From assembly GCF_003285015.1 (NCBI RefSeq), contig NZ_QMFB01000016.1, positions 86,255 through 150,254 on the forward strand: a DNA stretch of 64,000 bases, given 5' to 3'. This stretch comes from Paenibacillus contaminans (GTDB lineage Bacteria; Bacillota; Bacilli; Paenibacillales; NBRC-103111). Numbering within the stretch: the stretch's first letter is position 1; every line of letters begins with the position of its first letter. The notes under the pieces were generated by a model. It was not told the DNA's origin. It made no database searches and saw only the letters and a program-made list of their open reading frames with translations. The translations under genes and the position numbers were made by a program. Below, piece after piece: positions 17,110 through 25,993 of this stretch.

Positions 17110-17128
17110 GAAAATGATTCTCATTTTC
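17110..17128. promoter_or_regulatory. Fur-box-like perfect palindrome
   Basis: GAAAATGATTCTCATTTTC: 8-bp perfect arms around a 3-base centre, and 15 of 19 matches to the classical Fur consensus. It lies about 30 bases upstream of the -35 of the oxidoreductase promoter. Confidence 0.65.
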
Positions 17129-17161
17129 ATAGTAATGACGCGGTTTTACGCCCTCTTGCCA

Positions 17162-17191
17162 TAAAAAAAACGGAGGCACTAGGCCTCCGTA
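17162..17191 (-). terminator. Terminator of the CPBP-small membrane protein unit
   Basis: ACGGAGGC/GCCTCCGT (17190-17170) followed by eight T residues on the minus strand. Confidence 0.88.
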
Positions 17192-17241
17192 ACGATATAT
17201 AACAGCATTTAAAAGTTATATAACAGATACCGGGAATACGA

Positions 17242-17466
17242 TTACAGCTTGATTACCGCCTTGCCCGGGTCCCCCCATAGAAACCAGCTGATGAGCGAAG
17301 CGATCAGAAGCATAAACAACGTAATCAGCGTCCGGTAAAACATTTTGGTCCATTTGACCTTCTCCGTCGGATGAGAGGCGCTTCGCGGCGGCAGCGGGCG
17401 TTCTTCTTCGCGTTCATCCTTGTTGTCGCCGGCGGCAGCGGCAATTGGCTTGTCAGTTCTTCTCAT
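17242..17466 (-). CDS. Small single-span membrane protein
   Basis: 74 residues: a charged, proline-containing cytosolic N-terminus (about 1-40) and one C-terminal transmembrane helix (LITLFMLLIASLISWFLW). Its start overlaps the end of the CPBP gene by 14 bases and has GGAGGG six bases upstream, which argues for real, coupled translation. No known family. Overlap with the protease suggests a partner, substrate or chaperone, but that is inference. Confidence 0.65.
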   Translation of the reverse strand: MRRTDKPIAAAAGDNKDEREEERPLPPRSASHPTEKVKWTKMFYRTLITLFMLLIASLISWFLWGDPGKAVIKL

Positions 17467-18061
17467 TTGCTTCCCTCCGAAAACGTATCATGCAGCCCAT
17501 CACGAAATCTATTGCAAAATGGGCGATAATCGGCGCCCACAGCGTGCCGGATTGCTCATAAATCCATCCCAGGCCGTAGCTGACGCCGAAAACGAGCCCG
17601 GTCATAATCCAATGCCGTAAATAGCGAATATGAATCGCCGCAAACAGGATACTCGTCCAGTACGCGCCAAAAGCATGCTGCACCGCCCCGCGAAACAGCA
17701 GCTCCTCGCAAATCGCCACCACGGCTGAAATAAGCGCGATATGCCAAATCGGCCTGCGGCCGAAAAGCTTCTCGTTGATGCCGCCGTCATCCGCTACGTC
17801 TTCCGGCACGAAGCGCGAAATCAGCAGGTCCACGGCAATGAATGCTGCGGCAAAGCCAAGTCCCCAGCCGATAATCTTTAGCGGCTCCCCGAACGATAAA
17901 TGCTCCCAAAATTTATTTTTCTGAAAAAAGAATACGATTAATCCGATAACTAAAGTAAGCGCCTGCGTCAAATATAAATTCGCCAGCAAAAAACGGTCGT
18001 CCAATTCGTTAATATCGCGAACCTGAAAACGGATGTTTTTGAAGAAGTTCCATTTTTTCAT
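17453..18061 (-). CDS. CPBP-family intramembrane metalloprotease
   Basis: 202 residues with several transmembrane segments. The family motifs are present: EELLFRG (E119, E120, R124), FAAIH (H144) and HFAID (H181), so it is probably active. CPBP proteases cut membrane proteins or protect against bacteriocins; the substrate is unknown. The start at 18061 is preceded by AAAGGCGGG. The next gene overlaps its 3' end, and an unrelated membrane-anchored gene is divergent. Confidence 0.85.
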   Translation of the reverse strand: MKKWNFFKNIRFQVRDINELDDRFLLANLYLTQALTLVIGLIVFFFQKNKFWEHLSFGEPLKIIGWGLGFAAAFIAVDLLISRFVPEDVADDGGINEKLFGRRPIWHIALISAVVAICEELLFRGAVQHAFGAYWTSILFAAIHIRYLRHWIMTGLVFGVSYGLGWIYEQSGTLWAPIIAHFAIDFVMGCMIRFRREANEKN

Positions 18062-18131
18062 GCATTCCCGCCTTTTCACGCAATCAGTTGATAAGCCGTC
18101 AGTCCGTGTTCGTACGCTCGCGTGGCCGGCT

Positions 18132-18160
18132 ATTCCTTTTTGGGCAGGCATCCCCTATAC
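18132..18160 (+). promoter_or_regulatory. Possible promoter of the membrane-anchored protein gene
   Basis: TTCCTT, 17-base spacer, TATACT on the plus strand, about 105 bases before the ATG. The -35 is a fair match only. Confidence 0.35.
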
Positions 18161-18264
18161 TAGGCTCTAGGCTTATCGACCCGCCGTTTGTCGAAATGAA
18201 AAGGATACGCGCGTTTTACGCCGTCGAACCATGCGCTAACATCATCGTCCGGAAGGAGCTGCTT

Positions 18265-19191
18265 ATGGAGAAAAAATTGACACGCTTTGACTACATATTC
18301 GTGTTTACCGTCATCTTTTTGCTATTGTGCGCGTTCGGCGCATTTTTCCTCGGATTCAACACGGGCAAAGGCCGTGCCGAAACGAAATACGAAGAGATTT
18401 TGGCGAAGCGCGAGGAAGCGGATAAAGGCTTCACTGCATACCATCAGACATATCTGGTCTCATTCTATCACACTGTTTTTCTCCCGTATAAAGAATTCCA
18501 GAACAAATGGTTCACACGCTGGAACGAAATCGAGTCGCAGGGCGGTTCGGTCGATCCCGCATCCATCCTTAAAGAGCTGAGCAAGCTGGCGGATGAGAAA
18601 TACGAAGAGACGGTTACGAGCACGATGCCCGAATCGTCCCCGCTGCTGAAGGAAGCGCACGAGCAATATTTGAAAAGCTTGAAGCTGTTCGCCCATGCGG
18701 CCAAGAGCTTCCAATCCAAAGCGAACGCCGTCAAGGGCAGCGTTCTCGTCGCGGAGATGGAGAAGGATGCCGCCTTCACCGAAGCGAAGCTGTTCGCCCT
18801 GCAAGGCCAAAAGCAATTTTACGACGCAATCGTCAAATGGAACGAGTCGGCAAGCGGCGAGCTGAAGGGCGCGTCATTGCTCGGCAGCAGCCCGCTTACG
18901 CTCGACGATTGGAACCAGCTCAATCTTAATCTCAAAAACAGCTATATATCCAGTTTACTCGTTAGCGGCCAAACGTTCAAACCGTTCAATCCGCAGGACC
19001 TCGTCTATCATGTCGACCAGATGATCAAATCGGGCCAGGCCAAAAAAATGAATGCCGGAAACGTGCAGCAAACCGTAGATATTCTGATCGGCACAGGCGC
19101 CGTCCGGCAAGGCGATTTCCTTGGCGGAAAGGCAAAATGGTATGCGAATGAAACATTGCCGCAGCTTCCCTTCTTCACGGATTCCAAGTAG
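18265..19191 (+). CDS. Membrane-anchored protein of unknown function
   Basis: 308 residues. One N-terminal transmembrane segment (about 10-32, FVFTVIFLLLCAFGAFFLGF) is followed by a mostly helical extracytoplasmic domain rich in Lys, Glu, Ala and Ser with no cysteine and no recognisable motif. The start has GGAAGGAG six bases upstream. It is divergent from the CPBP protease gene. I do not recognise the family; it may be restricted to Paenibacillaceae. Confidence 0.7.
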   Translation: MEKKLTRFDYIFVFTVIFLLLCAFGAFFLGFNTGKGRAETKYEEILAKREEADKGFTAYHQTYLVSFYHTVFLPYKEFQNKWFTRWNEIESQGGSVDPASILKELSKLADEKYEETVTSTMPESSPLLKEAHEQYLKSLKLFAHAAKSFQSKANAVKGSVLVAEMEKDAAFTEAKLFALQGQKQFYDAIVKWNESASGELKGASLLGSSPLTLDDWNQLNLNLKNSYISSLLVSGQTFKPFNPQDLVYHVDQMIKSGQAKKMNAGNVQQTVDILIGTGAVRQGDFLGGKAKWYANETLPQLPFFTDSK

Positions 19192-19226
19192 TAGAGGTTG
19201 AGGTTGTTTAAAAAGCCCGTTTTGAT

Positions 19227-19257
19227 GAAAAAGAAAAAATGTCGGTTATCCGACATC
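19227..19257 (-). terminator. Terminator of the rhodanese gene
   Basis: GATGTCGG-ATAA-CCGACAT hairpin (19257-19240) followed by a T-rich tract on the minus strand. Confidence 0.8.
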
Positions 19258-19274
19258 GAATCTTGAATTCAACA

Positions 19275-19320
19275 TTGACGAAGAGCCGGTCCACCTTGCG
19301 GTGCTCCGGCTCTTCGTCAA
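19275..19320. repeat. Perfect 15-bp inverted repeat over the rhodanese stop codon
   Basis: TTGACGAAGAGCCGG (19275-19289) and CCGGCTCTTCGTCAA (19306-19320) form a GC-rich hairpin with a 16-base loop. It contains the rhodanese stop codon and lacks a T-run on either strand. Confidence 0.8.
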
Positions 19321-19634
19321 TCGTACGAAAATCCTTTTAAGGCCGCCACATCCGCCATCCCGCCGCGAACATTGACCGCATTGCCAAATCCGTTCTCTTC
19401 GAGAAAACGGCAAACCATCGCGCTTCTGACCCCATGTGCGCAAATGACGTAAACCGGCTTGTCCCTCGAAATATCGTCAAGTCGTGCCGGAATCGTCTGC
19501 ATCGGAATAAGCTCCGCTTCCTCCAAATGATAATACGCCCACTCGCCCTCTTCCCTGACGTCGATCAGCTGCGCCTCGTCCAGCGAGCCGTCGGCAATTA
19601 TCGCGAGCAGCTGTTCGGGATCAATTTGTTTCAT
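19317..19634 (-). CDS. Single-domain rhodanese (sulfurtransferase)
   Basis: 105 residues, one rhodanese domain. The active-site loop is CAHGVRS with the catalytic cysteine and the closing arginine, a typical single-domain form that moves sulfane sulfur. Ordinary members act in thiosulfate, persulfide or tRNA-thiolation chemistry; no partner gene nearby points to one. GGGGGAG precedes the ATG. It is divergent from the serA T-box transcript. Confidence 0.85.
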   Translation of the reverse strand: MKQIDPEQLLAIIADGSLDEAQLIDVREEGEWAYYHLEEAELIPMQTIPARLDDISRDKPVYVICAHGVRSAMVCRFLEENGFGNAVNVRGGMADVAALKGFSYD

Positions 19635-19777
19635 TATAAAACTCCCCCTTCTCTTTTCAAGCTTACTTGCAGAATATCAACATTCCGGACAAAAGAAAAG
19701 CGACCCTTTCCGCCTGCCGTCCGGATCCTTGCCATTCCGCATTAAAGACAACTTTGTGACAATTTATCATACGTCTA

Positions 19778-19807
19778 TTGACATGCTCGAATCCCGCGTG
19801 ATAAATT
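19778..19807 (+). promoter_or_regulatory. Promoter of the serA T-box transcript
   Basis: TTGACA (19778-19783), 18-base spacer, TAAATT (19802-19807). Confidence 0.65.
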
Positions 19808-19814
19808 ATGAAAA

Positions 19815-20112
19815 ACGATAGCAAGAAACGACAATGAAGGAACCAAGCATCAGAATTATCCACAGAGAGCCGGTTATTGGTGGGATCCGGCGGTTTGATC
19901 GATGCGGAGCATTCCAGAGTCTCGACGCTGAACGATTCTGCGATTTTCGCAGTCTCTCCATTAGGCGCCGGCGGCAGGAGACCGTTACCCTTCCAGGTTT
20001 GCAAAAACCGATGAGGCCATTCGCGCAAGCGTTTGGCGAATAAGGGTGGTACCACGAAATCAACTCTCGTCCCTTCGTACGAAATACGTATGAAGATCGG
20101 GAGTTTTTTTAT
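19815..20112 (+). ncRNA. T-box leader, serine-specific, controlling serA
   Basis: The conserved T-box AGGGTGGTACCACG is at 20043-20056 and the distal stem I signature (GAGCCGG...GGTGGGATCCGG) at about 19867-19890. In stem I, GGAA and GCATC (19839-19851) pair with GATGC and TTCC (19901-19915), leaving a loop with AGC at 19908-19910 followed by A: a serine codon. The terminator (AACTCTCG ... CGGGAGTT, then T7) is at 20061-20108. Uncharged tRNA-Ser would favour readthrough into serA. Confidence 0.93.
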
Positions 20113-20143
20113 TTTCACATTCCATTACAGGGGGACTATCAAA

Positions 20144-21730
20144 ATGTTTAAAGTACTTGTATCCGATCCGATCAGCGACATGGGCATCCAACAGCTTCAC
20201 GACGCACCCGACATCACGGTCGATAAGAAAACCGGCCTTACTGAGGATGAGCTGGTTGCAATTATCGGCGATTACGACGCGCTTCTCGTGCGCAGCCAAA
20301 CTAAGGTTACCGAACGGATCATGCAAGCTGGCAGCAAGCTTAAGGTCGTAGGCCGTGCAGGGGTCGGCGTCGACAATATCGATCTGGAGGCGGCTACCAA
20401 GCGCGGCATCGTCGTCATCAACGCGCCGGACGGCAACACGATCGCCACATGCGAGCTCACATTCGCAATGATGATGGCGATCGCACGGCAAATCCCGCAA
20501 GCTTACAAAAAAACCGTCGGCGGCGAATGGGACCGCAAAACGTTTGTCGGCGTCGAGCTCCGCAACAAGACGCTGGGCGTCGTCGGCATGGGACGTATCG
20601 GCAGCGAAGTGGCGAAACGCGCCAAAGCGTTCGGCATGAATGTAATCGGCTATGACCCGTTCTTGTCCGAGGAGCGCGCCGAAAAAATGGGCGTCAAGCT
20701 GGGCAGCGTAAACGACATTGCCGCACAAGCCGACTTCATCACCGTACACACGCCGCTGACGAATGAAACGCGCGGCATTATCGGCAAAGATCAATTCGCC
20801 ATCATGAAGAAAGGCGTTCGCATCATCAACTGCGCACGCGGCGGCATCGTCGACGAGAAAGCTCTGATCGACGCAATCGACAGCGGCATCGTTGCCGGAG
20901 CGGCGTTTGACGTATTCGTCGAAGAACCGCCTGCGCCGGATCATCCGTTCCTGAACAACCCGAAAATCATCGTAACCCCGCATCTTGGCGCGTCGACCGT
21001 AGAAGCCCAAGAGAATGTGGCGATCGACGTTTCCGAGGAGGTTCTGCACATTTTGCGCGACGAACCGTTCAAAAATGCGGTTAACATGCCTCCTGTGCCA
21101 GCCAGCGTTCTGAATATTTTGCAGCCTTACTTCAATCTCGGCGAAAAGCTCGGCCGCATTGCCGGACAAATGGCCGACGGCGCAGTCAAAGAAATTCACG
21201 TCAGCTACTCGGGCGAGCTTATGGACGTCGACGTTTCGCCGCTTACCCGTTATATCGTCAAAGGCGTGCTGACCAATCATCTGGCAGGCGAAGTCAACAT
21301 CGTCAACGCGATGCATTTGGCCAAAAACCGCGACGTGAACGTCGTCATCCAAAAATCGGCCGCCGCTCAAACGTTCAAAAACCTGGTAACCGTGACGCTC
21401 AAAACGAAAAACGGCGATCGCACGCTTTCCGGCACGCTCTTGTCCGGATACGGCGAGCGTATCGTACAAATCGACCAGTATCCGGTCGACATTTCGCCGG
21501 AGGGCACGCTGCTTCTCGTTTCGCACAATGACAAACCGGGCATTATCGGACGTGTCGGCACGCTGCTCGGCAATAACGACGTGAACATCGCATCCATGCA
21601 GGTTGGACGTAAAGTGGTCGGCGGTTCCGCGATCATGCTGCTTACGATCGACAAGCAAGCATCCGATGAGGTATTGGCGGAGCTGACCAAGCTTCCGGAA
21701 ATTATGAACGTGAAAGAACTGGCGCTGTAA
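20144..21730 (+). CDS. serA: D-3-phosphoglycerate dehydrogenase
   Basis: 528 residues, the long (type I) form. Catalyses the first step of serine synthesis, 3-phosphoglycerate to 3-phosphohydroxypyruvate. The substrate domain and NAD fold (GMGRIGSEVA) are followed by the catalytic NCARGG and TPHLGAST region, an intervening ASB domain, and a C-terminal ACT domain from about 455 (LLLVSHNDKPGIIGRVG) for serine feedback. AGGGGG lies 11 bases before the ATG. Transcription is under the upstream serine T-box. Confidence 0.96.
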   Translation: MFKVLVSDPISDMGIQQLHDAPDITVDKKTGLTEDELVAIIGDYDALLVRSQTKVTERIMQAGSKLKVVGRAGVGVDNIDLEAATKRGIVVINAPDGNTIATCELTFAMMMAIARQIPQAYKKTVGGEWDRKTFVGVELRNKTLGVVGMGRIGSEVAKRAKAFGMNVIGYDPFLSEERAEKMGVKLGSVNDIAAQADFITVHTPLTNETRGIIGKDQFAIMKKGVRIINCARGGIVDEKALIDAIDSGIVAGAAFDVFVEEPPAPDHPFLNNPKIIVTPHLGASTVEAQENVAIDVSEEVLHILRDEPFKNAVNMPPVPASVLNILQPYFNLGEKLGRIAGQMADGAVKEIHVSYSGELMDVDVSPLTRYIVKGVLTNHLAGEVNIVNAMHLAKNRDVNVVIQKSAAAQTFKNLVTVTLKTKNGDRTLSGTLLSGYGERIVQIDQYPVDISPEGTLLLVSHNDKPGIIGRVGTLLGNNDVNIASMQVGRKVVGGSAIMLLTIDKQASDEVLAELTKLPEIMNVKELAL

Positions 21731-21818
21731 AACCCGGACTGTTCCACGAGCAACAAGATTTTCCTCGTCATTTCTACAAATAACCGCACAAAGTGACGAA
21801 CCGGGTATTGCACAAATG

Positions 21819-21868
21819 AAAGGCTGTCCCGAAAGGTCTGAACGGACCCGGGACAGCCTTCCTTTTTC
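21819..21868 (+). terminator. Terminator of serA
   Basis: AAGGCTGTCCCG and CGGGACAGCCTT (21820-21831, 21849-21860) followed by CCTTTTT. Confidence 0.9.
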
Positions 21869-21954
21869 ACTGATTGCAAGTAGTCCTACGGATGGATTGG
21901 GGAATGTCCTTTATGTTGTTCCGTTCACTGCAAAAGCTCTGCATCAGTCGACGT

Positions 21955-21993
21955 TAAAGAACCTCCATCCTACGACAGGATAGAGGTTCTTTG
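21955..21993 (-). terminator. Probable terminator of the res genes
   Basis: AGAACCTC-ATCCT / AGGAT-GAGGTTCT hairpin (21958-21990) with a short T run on either side, just after resE on the minus strand. The rest of the 322-base gap between serA and resE holds no gene. Confidence 0.65.
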
Positions 21994-22052
21994 GCGTTAA
22001 AGTTCCGTCTCACTTGCGACGGCATTTTTGAAGCTGCCTAGTAGCAGTATGT

Positions 22053-23855
22053 TTAGGCTTCTTCCCCGTAAGGAAGCACAATCGAGAAGGTCGTTCCTTT
22101 GCCGAGCGCGCTCTTCACCTGAATCATCCCTTGATGCGCCTCAACGATGTTCTTGACGATGGCGAGGCCGATCCCGGTGCCGGTGGTACCTCGCGTGCGC
22201 GCTTTATCCGCTTTGTAAAAGCGTTCAAAAATATATGGCAGATCCCCCGGCGGAATGCCTTCGCCTTGATCCTCCAAATCGATTTGAATGCACCGGGTTC
22301 CTTTGGCCATCACGGTGAAGGTGCGCAATGTAATCTCAGCTCCGGACGAGGTATGACGAATGGCGTTATCCATCAGATTGGTCAGGACTTGCTCCAGCCG
22401 ATCTTCGTCCGCATTGCCTAAATTCGCATTGGGCACACGGAAGTCGGCGTTCAGCCGAATGCCTCTTTCCTTGCACAGCACGGAGAACTTGCGGTACACA
22501 CGCTTCAGCAGTCCGTCCAGGTCGGTCTCGCGGAACGACATTTCCATATGCCCCGCTTCCATCCGCGCCAGGTCGAGCAGATCGCGTACGAGCCTGCCCA
22601 TCCGCAGCGATTCGTCATGGATAACCTGCGCCAGCTCCTGACGTTCCTCGGGAGTGCCGGCAATGTCGTCCAGAAGCGCTTCGCTATAGCCTTGCAGCAT
22701 GGAAAGCGGCGTACGCAGCTCATGCGAGACGTTCGCCACGAAATCTTTGCGGAGCTTATCCAGCCTGTGTTCCTCGGTCACATCGCGAAGAACGGCAACA
22801 GCCCCCCTTACCGCCTCCTGCGAATAAAGCGGAGCCATCGTGACCGACCATACGCCGTTCTGCACATGCAGCTTCGTCGTAATTTGCTTGGTCGCTTGCG
22901 CCACGTTCTCAAAGAGCTGCAGCAGCGGTTCCGGAACCTGCTTGCCTTCCTCCTCTTGGTCACCCCACTGAATGGCGCGCCATTCCTCCAGCAGCACTTC
23001 GCCCTGCGGATTCGTAAAGACGACATTGCCGACGGCATCGAACGATATGACCGCGTCAGCCATGCTTCGCAGCACGCTGCTCAAATTTTCAGTCTCATGG
23101 TTAAGCGCTTTGACCGTTTGCTCAAGCCTCTCGCCCATATGATTGAACGTGTTCGCGAGCTCGCCGATTTCGTCGCTCGTCAGCGGCGCTACGCGAATCC
23201 CGTACTCGCCCTGCGTAATATCTACGGCTGCTTGCTTCAGCTGAACAAGCGGCCTCGTTATTCTAGTAATCAAGAAAAAGGCAAAGAAGGTGGTCAGCAA
23301 AAATCCGATAAATGAAACGAGAGCGAACAATTTTTTGACATAAAGCTGCGTATCCTCGACCGATTTTTTCGATTGATACACGACGATTGCGCCGATCGTT
23401 TCGTCTTGCGCGCCGTTCTTGAGGGGGACGACTACGGCGAAATACTCGCCGAACGATTTGCTTACCGCTTTGCCTGTAGCGAATACGACCTGCAAATCGG
23501 ACTGGTGCATGATATCGTCCAAAATCCCGATTTTCGTTCCGCCATAGGAAATCGGCATGCTCGTATCGACCTCGTTGCGATCGACCAGCGCCATCCCCGT
23601 TTCCTGTGCGACCAGGAGCTCGTTCATCGAATTGACGTAAGCTTCCTTCGTATCGCTTTCGGTTCCGACATGACGGTGGGCCTCCTTGGCTATTTCGCCG
23701 GCAAGGCGGCTTAACGACTGTTCTTGTTCATGCTCACGCGGGAAGCTCGTGTCGATATACTTAAATAAAAACAAGCCGAGTATGATCAGCACTACGGCAA
23801 CTAGCCCAATGATGGTCATCCACAGCTTGCCTACAACGCTCCTGAAAATGAACAC
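22053..23855 (-). CDS. resE: Sensor histidine kinase ResE
   Basis: 600 residues. TM1 near the N-terminus, an extracytoplasmic domain, TM2 at about 170-195, HAMP, a PAS-type domain (about 253-360), the phospho-acceptor box FVANVSHELRTPLSML and an ATP-binding domain with NLMDNAIRH and GTGIGLAIVK. With ResD it senses oxygen/redox signals in Bacillus. The start is GTG at 23855, sharing one base with the resD stop (TAGTG), with GAGGTG eight bases upstream; the two are translationally coupled. Confidence 0.93.
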   Translation of the reverse strand: MFIFRSVVGKLWMTIIGLVAVVLIILGLFLFKYIDTSFPREHEQEQSLSRLAGEIAKEAHRHVGTESDTKEAYVNSMNELLVAQETGMALVDRNEVDTSMPISYGGTKIGILDDIMHQSDLQVVFATGKAVSKSFGEYFAVVVPLKNGAQDETIGAIVVYQSKKSVEDTQLYVKKLFALVSFIGFLLTTFFAFFLITRITRPLVQLKQAAVDITQGEYGIRVAPLTSDEIGELANTFNHMGERLEQTVKALNHETENLSSVLRSMADAVISFDAVGNVVFTNPQGEVLLEEWRAIQWGDQEEEGKQVPEPLLQLFENVAQATKQITTKLHVQNGVWSVTMAPLYSQEAVRGAVAVLRDVTEEHRLDKLRKDFVANVSHELRTPLSMLQGYSEALLDDIAGTPEERQELAQVIHDESLRMGRLVRDLLDLARMEAGHMEMSFRETDLDGLLKRVYRKFSVLCKERGIRLNADFRVPNANLGNADEDRLEQVLTNLMDNAIRHTSSGAEITLRTFTVMAKGTRCIQIDLEDQGEGIPPGDLPYIFERFYKADKARTRGTTGTGIGLAIVKNIVEAHQGMIQVKSALGKGTTFSIVLPYGEEA

Positions 23856-24571
23856 TATTTCGGCACCTCTAACTTGTAACCGACGCCCCAAACAGTCGTT
23901 ATCATCGCTGCGGCGTCAGGCGATACTTTGTTCAGCTTCTCCCGCAGACGCTTCACGTGCGTATCGACCGTTCTGAGATCCCCGAAAAATTCGTAGTTCC
24001 ATACATCCTTGAGCAATTCCTCGCGGGAAAATACTTTATCCGGCGTAATCGCCAAATAGTGCAGCAGCTCGTATTCTTTGGGCGTGAGCGCGATTTCCTG
24101 CCCGCCGGCCGTTACCCGATGCGCGTCATGCTCGATGACCAGATGCGGAAATACGATATTGTTGCTGGAGCTGACGTCCTTCACTAAATATGCGGTAGCC
24201 GAAGATCGGCGCAAAATCGCCTTCACGCGGTAAATGACCTCGCGAGGGCTGAACGGCTTAACGACATAATCGTCGGCGCCGACTTCAAAGCCGCTGACAC
24301 GATTCGCTTCTTCGCCTTTTGCGGTAAGCATAATGACCGGCGTCGCTTTATGCTGACGAAGCCGCGTACAAACCTCAATACCGTCGATGCCCGGCAGCAT
24401 CAAATCGAGCAGGATCAGGTCGAAGTCGAATTCCACCGCTTTCTTCAGCGCGGTTTCCCCGTCCTCCGCCTCGTCGATCAAGAAGCCTTCCTTCTCCAGG
24501 TACATTCTAAGCAGCCGCCGAATCCGTTCCTCGTCGTCGACAATTAGAATGGTTGATTTCAGTTCCGTCAT
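23855..24571 (-). CDS. resD: Response regulator ResD
   Basis: 238 residues, OmpR family. The receiver domain has the acidic pocket VDDEE, the phospho-acceptor D56 in LLDLM, and the K in VVKPFSP; the C-terminal winged helix ends with TVDTHVKRLREKL and VWGVGYKLE. ResD activates aerobic and anaerobic respiration genes and resABC in B. subtilis. CGGAGG precedes the ATG. It lies 150 bases after resC. Confidence 0.94.
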   Translation of the reverse strand: MTELKSTILIVDDEERIRRLLRMYLEKEGFLIDEAEDGETALKKAVEFDFDLILLDLMLPGIDGIEVCTRLRQHKATPVIMLTAKGEEANRVSGFEVGADDYVVKPFSPREVIYRVKAILRRSSATAYLVKDVSSSNNIVFPHLVIEHDAHRVTAGGQEIALTPKEYELLHYLAITPDKVFSREELLKDVWNYEFFGDLRTVDTHVKRLREKLNKVSPDAAAMITTVWGVGYKLEVPK

Positions 24572-24721
24572 TGTATGCAGCCTCCGTTTAGTCGTGATCT
24601 TACGTTTAGTATGCGCAAGCCTGCCGGTTAGGCCGGCTGCTCGCTGCCCTTTACCGCGCAGGCTTGCGCTCCATGCTTATTTACATTTTCGACAATTATT
24701 CGACATTTCCTGCAAATATGT

Positions 24722-25993
24722 TTAGACGCCGGCGTAAGAATGTAATCCGGCAATGACAAGATTAACCCCGATCAGCGTAAACATGACGACGAGGAAGCCC
24801 AGAACCGACATCCAAGACGAGCGCTTGCCCATCCAGCCTTTAGAAAGACGAAGATGGAGATAAGCGGCGTAGAAAAGCCAAGTAATAAGAGCCCATACTT
24901 CCTTCGGATCCCAGCCCCAGAATCGGCCCCAAGCCTCATGCGCCCAAATCATGGCGAAGATAAGCGCCCCTAGCGTAAAGATCGGATAACCGATTACGAT
25001 TGCGCGATAGCTGATTTCATCAAGATCCTCGGCATCGATGCCGTTTAGTACAGGGCTGATGGCCCGGCTAAGCGGCTTACGCACAACGAGACGTAACAGT
25101 CCGTACAGCAGGAAGCCTGAGATCAGCGTCCAAATAACCGTGTTCGTTTTCCGTGCGGCAAGCCATGACGGCGCCTCGAACAGCGGCTTTTCCATGCCAA
25201 GAAACGGTTTCATTTCTTCAATCTTCGAATTATGCGGCTGAACGAACGGCGGAAGGACGTAAACGGTTTCCCGTTGTATCGTCTGCTCGACGCCGGATTT
25301 GTCCGCTTGCGCCACATCGGCGACAAACTTCGCTTTATAACCCAAGCCGTTAAATGTGAACACAGAGCCGACGAACGCAATAATCATCACCATGAAGAAG
25401 ATCGTGAACTCCACGCCGCGCTGCTCTCTTCTGGACGATTTCGACGTCCCCGTGAAATCGATCGTTCTTAGCAAGTGCATAAGACCGGCAGCAAAACCCA
25501 CTGCGAAGAAGGCTTCACCGGCAGCGGCGGTCGTAACGTGAATTTTCAGCCAGTAGCTTTGCAGCGCCGGAATCAGCGGCTGAACGTCCTGCGGGAATAC
25601 TGCAGCGTAGGCAAGAATGATAACGCCGATCGGAAGGGCGAAAATCCCGATCACTAGCGTGCGATAGATCAGATAAACGACGATATAGGCGAAAATAATC
25701 ATCATGGCGAGGAAGGTCATAAATTCGAACATGTTACTCGTCGGAATATGCCCTGCCATATACCATCTCGTAAAGAAAAAAAGCAAATGGCTGACGAAGC
25801 CGAGCAACGTCGTGCCGAACGCGATTTTTCCCCAGCGCTTCATATGCGCCTCCGGATTCGTGCCGCCCCATTTTTTCCCCGTTACGGCAATTACAAATAA
25901 CATAAAGCCCAGGCAATACAAGACGAACGTAAGCGTAAAAAACGTATCGTTATACTTGCTTACGGCATCCATCACATCGTTCCATACCGTCAA
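24722..25993 (-). CDS. resC: Cytochrome c biogenesis protein ResC (CcsA type)
   Basis: 423 residues, many transmembrane segments. The tryptophan-rich heme-handling signature WGWDPKEVWALITW is present, with conserved histidines around it. It works with ResB to carry heme across the membrane and attach it to apocytochrome c (system II). The start is TTG at 25993, overlapping the resB stop (TTGA) with AAGGAGG eight bases upstream. Confidence 0.93.
   Translation of the reverse strand: MTVWNDVMDAVSKYNDTFFTLTFVLYCLGFMLFVIAVTGKKWGGTNPEAHMKRWGKIAFGTTLLGFVSHLLFFFTRWYMAGHIPTSNMFEFMTFLAMMIIFAYIVVYLIYRTLVIGIFALPIGVIILAYAAVFPQDVQPLIPALQSYWLKIHVTTAAAGEAFFAVGFAAGLMHLLRTIDFTGTSKSSRREQRGVEFTIFFMVMIIAFVGSVFTFNGLGYKAKFVADVAQADKSGVEQTIQRETVYVLPPFVQPHNSKIEEMKPFLGMEKPLFEAPSWLAARKTNTVIWTLISGFLLYGLLRLVVRKPLSRAISPVLNGIDAEDLDEISYRAIVIGYPIFTLGALIFAMIWAHEAWGRFWGWDPKEVWALITWLFYAAYLHLRLSKGWMGKRSSWMSVLGFLVVMFTLIGVNLVIAGLHSYAGV

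Larger units (their letters stand above)
16868..17161. other. Leader and control region of the oxidoreductase operon
   Basis: 294 bases without a gene. It holds a minus-strand promoter, a Fur-like palindrome and an untranslated leader of about 180 bases in which I see no known riboswitch. Confidence 0.5.

Noticed and set aside
20060..21658. Long minus-strand open frame of 532 codons
   Set aside because: Antisense shadow of serA caused by codon bias.
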